This document shows positions 36,241-48,379 of a stretch of DNA of 64,000 nucleotides, piece by piece. Origin of the DNA: Epiperipatus broadwayi (lineage: Eukaryota; Onychophora; Udeonychophora; Euonychophora; Peripatidae). Within the stretch, counting starts at the first letter, position 1; each line of letters begins with the position of its first letter. Both the position numbers and the translations under genes were made by a program. The notes beneath the pieces are model-generated. The model saw nothing but the letters and a program-made list of their open reading frames with translations. It made no database searches and was not told the DNA's origin. The stretch is from positions 1,287,501 to 1,351,500 of the forward strand of contig JAQFVV010006451.1 in NCBI GenBank assembly GCA_028023455.1, in the 5' to 3' direction.

Positions 36241-38656
36241 AGAGCTACCAATTTCATGACTAAAAGCAATGATTAAAAGTATGTGGCAATGCCATATTTT
36301 TATTGAGCATTGTTTTGCACTGTAAGTAGAGAATCTGCTATGATAATGATATCTCCAGTTGAAGATATGGATTTTAAAGCAATTATGGTGTTTTGACACA
36401 AAGTTTAAAATGAGAACTAAATAAATATCAGTGTTCATTGGCAAGTGCTGAAAAATACCTTCTTAAAATGACTATTTGTGAAGAGGCACTAAAAATTTAA
36501 AATATCTTTATTGCATTTTTAAAAAGATACTGCAAAATATATATGTCCATTAGAAAATATTATATTTGTTTTATATTGACAGTAGAAATTAAAAAAAGTC
36601 TTAGGACATTCGATGTCTCTACAGCTTAGGAATTTCAGCTCTGTTTGATATTTCAAACAGAGATTTGTTTGCATTTCTCAACTCAATATTGATTTAGGAA
36701 TCTTTATTTCTTAAGTATGCAGGAGTATTATTGTAACTAATAGCATCTTTCATACTTTTAGTATTTGTTGAAGTAGAAAGCAAATAGAGATATTATCATA
36801 GTGGAAAACTGTAGCTCCATTGTCTGTCTGGGAACAAAAATGTAAAACACTTGTTTAAATCATAATAAGGTAGATGTAAGAATGGATGGAATGCTTTTTA
36901 ATTATTATGCTATTGTTGAAAAAATATCGGTTAGTCTCTTTTTTATTTTGTGATGAACAATCATTCAAAAAATGCCATTATATATGGATTTACTGTGAAA
37001 TTATCATCAAACTGAGTAAATCTAATAATGTAATGGCAGTTTTAATATTATAGTATAATGATAGTAAAAGAGTTTCATTTTGAGCCATAAAACCATCAAT
37101 GAAGATCATATTCCTTATTGAAATTTTGATGTTTGTTTTAGTTTCAATAATAGTTCATTATTTTTAATGTATACAGTGATATCAAACCAAACATAATAGA
37201 TTTACAATGTTGTTCTGACTATTTTGTTGTTTCTATTTGGAGATCTGTTGAGTCTATGTTGTTGTGTTATAGAATATTAAAACCTTCACACATTTGTTAG
37301 CCAATGCTTTCTCTTTTCTTTTTATTGTTAGTTTGGCATACTATATAATGCCCATGTGTCTTCAAATGTTTGATTTGGTTATAAGTCATTTTTCATTGAA
37401 TGTTACATCATCAGCCCTAAGGCAAAATGAGAGCATTTATTTCAGTGTTAAGATTTACTATGCAAAATAATATAAACCACTTTTTTAAAAAAGAAAAAAA
37501 GGTTTATTTAATCTGAAAATTAGTAATTTTATTTTGTTTTTTAGCCTTTTTGATAGAAATGTCTAAACATGAAAATCATGTTAGTTATTAAATACTTATT
37601 TTGGAATTCATCCTATATGTTAAAAAGTACTTACACCTATAACTCTTAGGTAAAAAATATCCTTAAATTATTGCAATCACTTGCAATTTAATTACCTTTG
37701 TCACTTTATTTTTAGAATAATTATCATGATAACACATACACTTGGAGATATCTAGCACCTGAACAAATAATGATATAATATTTTATTTCTTGATTATTCT
37801 TAATTGGAAACAAAGCCTTTTATTGCTTATATTACCTAATTCAGATATTTCAGAAAAATGAAATTTGAACTCATATAAGTCACTTTATCTTCATAAAAAA
37901 ATTTGAACATTTACTTGTCTCTTCTAACAATATATTTCATTCTTTCAATATGAAGTTCACACCGAATTTAAAAAGTACTTCAAGATTTTTCTTTATATCC
38001 TTAAATGCTTATCTAGCATTTATCTTCAGCTCATTTTTGTTTAATAATTATTTGTATATTTTTTGGATTTTTGATGCACAACCGACTTTGAATTAAGACA
38101 AGATCATTAAAACATTATTAAATTTTTTGTTTATAACAACAAAAAATAATTGAGTAATATTTTTTTATTATTATTTTAACGTTAACTCCATTATATCACA
38201 ACCACCCACCATGACGCCAACTCAGACTATCCTTTCTCACTATTGTAGGATTTCACAAATAACCTTTACTTGAAATAGCAAACACTTGAATCTCCACACT
38301 TACAGTGACAGCTCGTTCATTTGATAGTTTTATTTTTGTATTATTCAATTTTTTTGTATTGCAGTTAAGGCATAGTAAAAAATATATTAAAATATTTTAT
38401 TTTCAGATTTTAATTAGGATGACTAAAAGTCTAATTAACAGGCTAATAAACAGTATTAAATCTTGTGATATGTTTTGTATGTAGCAATAATAGGGATTTC
38501 TTAATAGAAAAATCACTATAAGGTAAGATTGTTACAATTAATATAATTGCTTTTGGTATAAATATATTTATTTTTATTCCAAATCTTTTTTTATAAATTT
38601 TACTGACTAATATTTTGTAAAGTTCTATTTAAGCATCTGCAAGTTTCTGTCATATC
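36241..38656. other. AT-rich sequence, nothing recognised
   Basis: No gene or repeat family seen in 2.4 kb. Confidence 0.5.
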
Positions 38657-39183
38657 ATTTAGATCAGGGTTGTCCAACAAGTCAATCGTGATCCACCGGT
38701 CGATCGCAAAGCTATTTTTGATCGATCACGTGGCCAATCTGGCAAGAGCTGTCTGGTATTAAATGAAACAAAGTAAGTCAAGGTTTTCAAGTTTTTTTTG
38801 TTATTTTTGTTTTTGTTCTAAATTTTTTTTCAATTCTAGATAGGTGAAGTCCACTAAGTTGTATCATTATTAAAAATAATATTTTTAATCTTGATTTAAT
38901 GTAGCTAATTCCCCGGACATGAGTTTTTTGTCCCATTAAATAATTGTTATTTTTTACTAGATAGATATATAAAAATAATACGTATTTCACACCTCCCTCC
39001 ACTTAGACTACACTTATAACAACAAGTCGATCGCTTATGACAACAAGTCGATCGCTTATGACAACAAGTAGATCGCTTATGACAACAAGTAGATCGCTTA
39101 TGACAACAAGTCGATCGCAACACAGTTTTAAAAATAAAAAGTAGATCTTATGAACCCAAATGTTGGTCACCCTTAATTTAGAT
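38657..39183. mobile_element. hAT-type non-autonomous element (MITE) with 8-bp target duplication
   Basis: ATTTAGAT at 38657-38664 and 39176-39183 is an exact 8-bp direct repeat enclosing 38665-39175. The element starts CAGGGTTGTCCAAC and its reverse complement starts TAAGGGTGACCAAC, identical at 10 of 14 positions. An 8-bp duplication with CAGGG-like ends is the hAT signature. There is no transposase. A diverged copy of the left end is at 51384. The element holds a 21-bp tandem repeat. Open frames at 38787-39002 and 39003-39227 come from this repeat and flanking DNA. Confidence 0.85.
39013..39117 (+). repeat. 21-bp tandem repeat, five copies
   Basis: Unit CTTATGACAACAAGTCGATCG, five consecutive copies with few changes (TCGATCG or TAGATCG). 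The same phrase without CTTATGA occurs at the hAT element's left end (AACAAGTCAATCGTGATC), so the array probably grew from the terminal region. Confidence 0.9.
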
Positions 39184-40014
39184 GATCCCTCATACAATTT
39201 ACTGCAGTGGCAAACATATTGACCCAAGAACTAAATGTTAGATACTGCTTTCTGACTTTTGCAGAGATAAGGGTTAATCAAAACTTTTAATAGCTGGTTA
39301 TAATAACAGTTGCAGACTTAAATAAAATTCTGAATTATCATCAGAATAAAATTAAAAAAAAAAAGTTTTATCAGTTGAATGAAAATGTGTTCAACTAGCC
39401 ATTTGGTCCCTCAAAAATCACATGACCCTCAAGCAACTAACTACACAATTGTTTGCTTTTGATTCATTGAAAGTGATACTCATATGCTGTAACCTGAGTT
39501 GCAATTAAAATGAACCTTCTACAAAAAAATAATATATATTTTTAGTTTCTTTGCAATACATTTTTACTGATCGTAGAATTAAAAAAATTTACAAAAGAAT
39601 CACATGATTTATTCTGCTTGCCTTCAAAATTTGCTCCTAAGAATTGTTATAACCTTTAATAACTATTTTCTGAAGACACTTTATAAACTTGATCAAACTA
39701 TGGATCGTAGTGTTGTGTGAATATCCTGGACTAGTTCTTTTTTACTAAATATAGACAATAGTAAAAAGAGGTTTGGGGGTGAAGATATAACAATGCTATC
39801 AACTATTCATTACTTATTGAAGTTTATCCGTTGTTACCTAGAATAAAGTTAAGCAATCAATTACTGCTCCTAAATTTTAATATGAACGAAAACACATTAA
39901 TATATTGTGGAATGGCTCATTAAAATTTATGGTGTAGTGCAAGAATTAATTTAATGCGATAAAAGTTAAAAGAGTGAAAAATTACTCCAACAATAATAAA
40001 ATATACCTTGCATG
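39184..40014. other. AT-rich sequence, nothing recognised
   Basis: No gene or repeat family seen. Confidence 0.5.
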
Positions 40015-40145
40015 GTATGGCGCTGTGATAGAGTGGCAGACTTTGGAACTTAAGATGGATCATGCCCAGCTTTGGTCACTTCCTGTACTCAAACTTCAGG
40101 TGAACTCTTGACCAAATAATGCCATTTGATTGTTTATTTATTTTC
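40015..40145 (+). repeat. Decayed SINE-like repeat (copy 2)
   Basis: GGCGCTGTGATAGAGTGGCA resembles the first part of a tRNA-derived SINE with an A box. It is followed by CCAGCTTTGGTCACTTCCTG and CATTTGATTGTTTATTTATT, shared with the copy at 12.0 kb and partly with 62.3 kb. Confidence 0.5.
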
Positions 40146-41210
40146 CTACCAAATATCATCTGAATGGAGCTATAATATCGACTACACGTGACCTGCATGC
40201 TACTGCTATTAAATGTACTGCTATGCTATTTATTTATTCTAAACTGCTTTCTTGAAAAAAAATTAACATAAATAGTAAATATTGATAAATATGAGCTTTT
40301 GTTAAGAATAAATCATTTTATATAGAGGGAAAAAGTGCATTTTGATTCGGAATGGTAATAGAGTAAATTCAATTTTATTTCTAATTCTTAAGCTAACTAT
40401 CGATTTATTTGTTTTTTGGAGTATGTAAAAAGTTTTATTGCTAAATTGAAATCTAAATTGTTTTACGTGTTTTTTAAAAGAAAATGTTTAGTTCTACATA
40501 TAATGATTTATAACCCTCATTGATTACATTAACAGGTCGCAATTAGAGGGGGAAAAAAACGTTCAGAAGAAAACCCAATTTTGCAATATGTGAAAGAGGA
40601 AGGGAGGATTATATAAAAAGAAACAAACCTTCTTTTATTTACTTAAATAAGATTAATTAAAGCTATATATTTTTATTGCAAAAAAAAAAAAAAAAGAATA
40701 AAGATAATGAACCAAATAAGTATCTTTTCAATTTCCTCTATAACTTTCCAGAATAGATTGCGATTATTACACTGTTTTATATTCTAGATAATAAAAGATC
40801 AACTTAATTAAAATAAAATTAAGTTAGAAATGGTTCTCTTAAGCAAATTGTATACAGTAAATAAATAACTACGATCTATTTACAAAGAAAAAATGTGGAT
40901 ATAATAGTATTGATCCAACTTCTATTATTCTAATACTGCAGTGTTCAATATTGCTCTTTCTGAACCTGCGTTGTTGTTTTTTCGGCAATCCTTTATTTGT
41001 TTATAAGCATAATCAAAATCTTCACTTTATAAACTTTAGTACTATTCAAATTTATTCTCTTGTATTTATGGATAGGAAATCGTTCTTTAATTCTTCGAAG
41101 TATCCTTCTGTTTTAGAATCTATTGTAAATTTCTAACATTAAAACCAAATTTGTATCTCACAATTCAGACAATGCTTAAAAATATAAACTAATACTGAAA
41201 CCTGAAACTG
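40146..41210. other. AT-rich sequence, nothing recognised
   Basis: Contains an A run at 40680-40695. The open frame at 40951-41136 has no recognisable feature. Confidence 0.5.
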
Positions 41211-41211
41211 T

Positions 41212-41975
41212 TAAACCGTTTATATATAGGGTGTTTGAACTCAGACTTTTACACGACCTTCAACGATCCATGCTATCTCATATTGCTGATACTCTTGATC
41301 ACACACATGTCGAAAAGATAAATAATCACCAACGTACGTATTTCGTGCTAAACCAGCACTCATCAGTTGATCCAGATTATCATCTCCACACATATATACA
41401 ATCAAAGCTCAGCTTATATCAATTAATGTAGCAAATCTTCATACTTTAGTGGACAGGCTTCAAATTACTCCATCTCACATCTCTTCAGCCGTCCATTTCA
41501 TTGAAAATCTGATGATGGAATGCTCAAAGCCTATCTTAGTGCCAACCTTCTCATCTACCCATGTTGACCACAAGTCATTCTGACCCCTTATATACAGGAC
41601 ATATTCCATTTACATACATATACAAGGGATGGGCAGACCTTACAGCACTTTATTTTGAAATATGAATTTTTTCTACAGTACAGGCTTTTTCATACCTGCA
41701 TTTATATATGTAATGTATAGGGGTTTGAACTCAGACTTTCACACGACCTGCAATCATCCATGCTATCTCATGCTGCTGATACGCTTGATCACACACATGT
41801 CAAAAAGATAAATAATCACCAATAATAGTATTTCTTGCTAAACCAGCACTCGTTAGTTGGTCCAGATTATCATCTCCACACATGTATACAATCAAAGCTC
41901 AGCTTATATTAAGATAGTGCAGATATGAAAAAGCCTATACTGTAGAAAAAATTCATATTTTAAACCGTTTATATA
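41212..41975 (+). repeat. Repeat family F, two tandem copies with an internal inverted repeat
   Basis: A block starting GTTTGAACTCAGACTTT occurs at 41231 and again at 41725; both then run through CATCCATGCTATCTCAT or a near match, GATCACACACATGTC and AATCAAAGCTCAGCTTATAT. The first copy continues into GCTTCAAATTACTCCATCTC and TTCATTGAAAATCTGATGAT (to about 41560). AATATGAATTTTTTCTACAG at 41660-41679 and its complement near 41941-41960 form inverted arms of about 45 bp. TAAACCGTTTATATA flanks the whole block at 41212 and 41961. A reverse copy is at 19.6 kb. There is no coding potential. Confidence 0.75.
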
Positions 41976-42058
41976 ATGTTTTGGATCAATAACGGTTTTC
42001 GTAGGAAAATTCTATAAATTCATACTCCATTTTTTTTTTTAAAAAAAAGTTTTCAATA

Positions 42059-44115
<2,057 letters not shown>

Positions 44116-44119
44116 TTAG

Positions 44120-44193
44120 AGTTTGCACTTATATATATATATATATGTTGATACGAAGTTTGCACTTATATATATATATATATGTTGATACGA
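44120..44193 (+). repeat. 37-bp direct duplication with internal (TA)n
   Basis: GTTTGCACTTATATATA...TGTTGATACGAA occurs twice in tandem directly left of the Penelope palindrome. Confidence 0.85.
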
Positions 44194-44213
44194 AGTTTTT
44201 CACAGGTTGCATA

Positions 44214-44924
44214 TATAAAAAACATATTTTGCGGGTTCATCCGTGTTAAAATATTTTAAAATATTGGTATACTGATGTTTCGACTTGGTAACACAAGTCA
44301 TCCACAGAGTGATAAAAAGTAGAAAGACGGTTGTAGAGGCGCTACAATCACTGATTTGAAAAAAAAACGTTAAAGTTCCACCAATAGCAAAAATGTTAAA
44401 TTAAGAATGTTTTTTAAAAAATCTTTCCAAATAAGAGGAAGTTTGCATGTATCATCTTGCTTATTGATACAATCTGGCCTTTTAAGTATCTCAATGGCTT
44501 CTCTAATTTTGCACTGGTAGAGATTATCACATCTGGATATGATCCTGGTACTAGAAAAATCAATTTTATGACCTGAATCCATAGTATGGAGTGAGAGTGC
44601 TGATGATGATGAGTGTTGTTTAACTGCATTAGCATGCTCATCTGTACTAACACTGTTGCAATGATTACTCATACCTATGTAAGAAGCCTTACAATTTTCA
44701 CATGAGATTTGATAAACATCATGAGATTCAAGATGGTTTGAATCCTTAGGCTTGGTTATTATAATGCTGATCTTTTGATGAGTAGAAAATGCTGTATTTA
44801 TATTATAGCATTTTAATATATGTCCAATACTGTCTGTAGTTCCTTTTACATATGGAACACAAATACTAATAGCTGATTTATCATCTTTTTGTTTCCTATT
44901 TTGTCCATTTTAGCCTTGAAATAA
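44214..44924 (-). pseudogene. Penelope-like element P2, truncated copy (left arm of palindrome)
   Basis: Minus-strand copy of the 3' end of a Penelope-like element, carrying the GIY-YIG endonuclease region only. Readable parts (44370-44672) include MSNHCNSVSTDEHANAVKQH and REAIEIL, against MSNRRISVRRDEHA in the right arm. Two adjacent arginine codons have become His and Cys by CG to CA/TG changes, and other active-site-region residues differ. Upstream frame is interrupted. It starts at exactly the same element position as the right arm, so both copies share one 5' truncation point. Confidence 0.85.
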
Positions 44925-44940
44925 ATTTATTAAAAAAGCC

Positions 44941-45652
44941 TTATTTCAAGCCCAAAATGGAGAAAATAGGAAACAAAAAGATGATAAATCAGTTATTAGG
45001 ATTTGTGTTCCATATGTAAAAGGAAATACAGACAGTATTGGATGTATATTAAAATGCTATAATATAAATACAGTGTTTGCTACTCATCAAAAGATCAGCA
45101 ATATAATAACCAAGCCTAAGGATTCAATCCCTCTTGAATCTCATGGTGTTTATCAAATCTCATGTGAAAATTGTAAGGCTTCTTACATAGGTATGAGTAA
45201 TCGTCGCATCAGTGTTAGGAGAGATGAGCATGCTAATGCAGTTAAACAACACTCATCATCATCAGCACTCTCACTCCATACTATAGATTCAGGTCATAAA
45301 ATTGATTTTTCTAGTACCAGGATCATATCCAGATGTGATAATCTCTACCAGTTCAAAATTACAGAAGCCATTGAGATACTTAAAAGGCCAGATTGTATCA
45401 ATAAGCGAGATAATACAAGCAAACTTCCTCCTATTTGAAAAGATTTTTTTAAAAAAGATTCTTAATTTAACAATTTTGCTATTGGTGGAACTTTAACATT
45501 TTTTTTTTCAAATCAGTGATTGTAGCACCTCAACAACCATCTTTCTACTTTTTATCACTCTGTGGATGACTTGTGTTAACAAGTCAAAATGTCAATATAC
45601 CAATACTTAAAATATTTTAACACGGATGAACCCGCAAAATATGTCTTTTATA
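44941..45652 (+). pseudogene. Penelope-like element P2, truncated copy with GIY-YIG domain (right arm)
   Basis: Plus-strand copy of the same 5'-truncated element. The open frame 45073-45435 (121 codons) carries a GIY-YIG nuclease domain: GVY at residues 25-27, C31-x2-C34 between the two motifs, YIG at 38-40, arginines at 44, 45, 49 and 50, the TEAIEI helix with Glu98, and Asn110. CxxC between GIY and YIG, with histidines downstream (H53, H69, H75), agrees with the zinc-finger-like motif reported for Penelope endonucleases. The RT part is missing. A stop ends the frame before the usual L-P-x-W end. The frame is relatively well kept but has no RT, so it is unlikely to move by itself. Confidence 0.88.
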
Positions 45653-45663
45653 TATATATATAT

Positions 45664-47862
45664 TGTAATGGTATATGCTGTTACATTAATTTAAAATTAG
45701 AATAAAAACAGTTTTAAGTTCATAAAAAAAACAACTAAAAGCTAAAATTAAAGAATTGTTCAATGTACGTATATATATTCGCACAGATGCAAAACTTTAA
45801 AAATTATTTTCTTTTTAAAAAAAAGATAAAAAATTTTTGTAAATGGAAATGATGTGTTTATTAATTATCGAAAAGCAAGCTAGCTCTTGGGGATTTTATA
45901 TAAAAAAGTCAGATGAAATATATATAAGAGAACAAAAATAAATTAGATGTCCAATAGAAGCAGCAATGAAGGCTCGGACCATAACGAAAAATTGGAACAG
46001 AAAACCATTGTTCAGTGAATCCGGACGATTGGTATAAAAGGAAAAATATTGAAATTAAGAACAGTTTCAGCTTGATTTTGTGAGAAGAGCGATAAGACAC
46101 ACTTGTCACTCTCTCTCACTTATTTCAAATGAAATGAATGTAATACCAGGATTGAACCAGCTAAGGCCACCTTCAGATAGACTGGTCTTCAAATAAAGAC
46201 TTCATGGAAATTGACACCAGGAACCGGGAGCTCTTCTACTGTAAGATATAAATGGAAAAATTTTACTACATGTAATTAAGAACTTTAAAGATTTGACAAG
46301 CTAAACATAATTTTTTTGAAATGAACTTTAATCTGACTTTTCAAATGAATTATTAATGTTTAATTTTTATACATTTGAGTTTGCTAAAAATCATTTCCAT
46401 TTTTTTTTTTTTATTAATATTTGTTGCATAAATTATTTAAATGCATTAAATTTAAGTTGGATATAGATGCTTGCATGGATTCGTTAACGTTTAATTATGT
46501 TTTTGTTTTCATATTTGATTAGAATATATAGACATTCGGTAAATAATGATACCTTACGGTGAGTATCTAAAATGTATTTATTCGGATGTCATTTAAGTTA
46601 TTGGTGTCAATGCAGCATCTTATGATGAATGCCATTGGGTTACTTGTAAATTTCCCTCTGCAATTTCATCAATGACTTTATTTTGATCATTTATGTTTAT
46701 TTTGAAATGTTTTTGACCGCGTAATCTATGTACACAATCTATACTCAACATTATAAAACAAACTTTGATAAAATACATCTGTGCGAAATTATATAAATGT
46801 TAAAATTAAGTCGGGCATGAATGGCTATATAGATTTGTAAAGTTATATTAATTAATTAAGGGAGGGTTAATCTTAGGTTATTTGTTTCGTAGTTGGATTG
46901 GGTCAATTGATTGGATATATTAGTGTAATTAGTAAATGTAGTATGAGTTCCACCATGTGCACCATCTCCATTATATGCCGCACACCCCTTTTTGCCTATG
47001 CAAGGGAATAGTAAGATGGAAAATGCAGTCCCTTCCTATGGAGTTTTTTTTATTGTTCTTCTTGCCAGACAGATGTAGCATTCCTGTCTGGATGAGAGTC
47101 AATGTCTTCTATAACCATGCTGTTCAGACATACATTCCTGACAGTATAGTATTTGTGCTGTCATATTTCATGCTCCATTGAATACATCGATCTATCAGAT
47201 GGATTGATGTCGGTTTGACTGTGAACTTTTGGCATAAGGTTAAATAAGGGATAGAATATTTATTTTATTTTCAAATGCAATCTATGTAGTTTATTCAAAC
47301 TTGACACTCTTAAAAAAATATTAGTAAATTTATCTGTACGGATGGTTTAAAATTTAAAATAATAATTTAAATTCAAAAGTTAATATTAAAATCTAAGATA
47401 ATAAATATTATTTCTCAAATTTTAAATGATTATATATGTGCGATAATAAATGCTGTTTGTGCTTTAATTACTGGCAGTGGCTTTTTTTTTTTTATATTTA
47501 AGATATAAATTAAATAAAGTTATATATTATTATCTCTGTGTCTCACTGAGCTAGTGGCAAGGGCTGACAGTCTTAATAAATAAAAGTTGGATCTTTAACA
47601 GCATGTATCTGCCTACTCTATAATTTTTCTAGGTTAAAAGGGCCTAGTGGCACCCTGTACGGCAGATACGGTAAGACTCTAACTCCCAGACCATTATAAT
47701 TGGCACCAACAGTCTTAATAAATAAAATTTGGATCTTTAACAGTGTGTATCTGCCTACTCTATAAATTTTCTAGGCTCTGTAGTGCAGATACGGTAAGAC
47801 TACTAGCTTTGATCCTAACTCCCAGACCATTATAATTGGCCCCAACTCTGAGATCATTATAA
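45664..47862 (+). mobile_element. G2 5' LTR (copy A), with repeated 3' end
   Basis: LTR of a Ty3/Gypsy-type element. It starts TGTAATGGTATATG right after an AT tract. A TATAAAAG box lies at 46033-46040 and an AATAAA at 46192-46197, in the right order for a plus-strand LTR. The first LTR end is at about 47698 (CCATTATA). The final ~150 bp are then repeated: two further ends (CATTATAATTGGC) occur at 47828-47840 and 47855-47867, so the 3' end is triplicated. Copy B at 48380 is collinear and closely similar. No ORF of note; 45909-46109 and 46957-47181 are chance frames conserved only because the LTRs are repeats. Confidence 0.8.
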
Positions 47863-47863
47863 T

Positions 47864-47882
47864 TGGCCTCCCAATGTGAGCC
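47864..47882 (+). promoter_or_regulatory. Primer binding site of G2 (tRNA-Lys type)
   Basis: TGGCCTCCCAATGTGAGCC directly follows the last LTR end. It aligns with TGGCGCCCAACGTGGGGC, the complement of the tRNA-Lys(CUU) 3' end, with four or five substitutions. Two upstream repeats (TGGCACCAAC at 47700 and TGGCCCCAAC at 47837) look like partial copies of the same site. Confidence 0.65.
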
Positions 47883-48379
47883 GATGTTTAATAAACCACA
47901 AGTACCTTGAGAATATTAAAAATACATCATGCCAGTAACATTTTTTCTGAAATAAGTATATTTTTGTATTAACATAAAGTTATAGGTTGAATTTTGTTTT
48001 AAAAGTACTGCCAGTAAAAAAAAATTGCGCATATGTAGGAATAAATGCAAGGAATAAAACGTAATACTTAATATAAATCATATTTTTTTTAAAAAAAAAA
48101 AAAGTCTTATTTAAAATCTAACCATTTAACTTGCCTAAATAATAGTTAAAAGTAGAAGAAAAAAAATTGGAAGGGAGGGGGCAGAAATTTAGCTGGTAGA
48201 AAGGAATAAACAGTCAACCATTTTTTTAATCATTATATTTGTGTGTAATTAATAACCAAAGTTTTGTCTTTTTAAAATTTTTGTTAATATATAATCAATT
48301 TGTGTAACATAATTACTAACACTAAGTAAATTCTTTTTTTTTTTTTAATGTTTTTGTTTTTTGAGGAAGTTTACTGATA
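47883..48379 (+). other. G2 internal remnant, noncoding
   Basis: AT-rich, no ORF resembling gag or pol. It ends with TTGAGGAAGTTTACTGATA before LTR B; GAGGAAG is a weak candidate polypurine tract. Confidence 0.5.

Noticed and set aside
39003-39227. Apparent repeat protein with a 7-residue unit (SDRLVVI)
   Set aside because: Produced by the 21-bp tandem repeat inside the MITE, which is noncoding.
45909-46109. 66-codon frame conserved at 48669-48869
   Set aside because: Conserved because both lie at the same place in the two G2 LTRs; it overlaps the TATA region and has no protein features.
46957-47181. 74-codon frame in the LTR with Cys and His residues
   Set aside because: The counterpart in LTR B does not keep the same frame, so no coding constraint.
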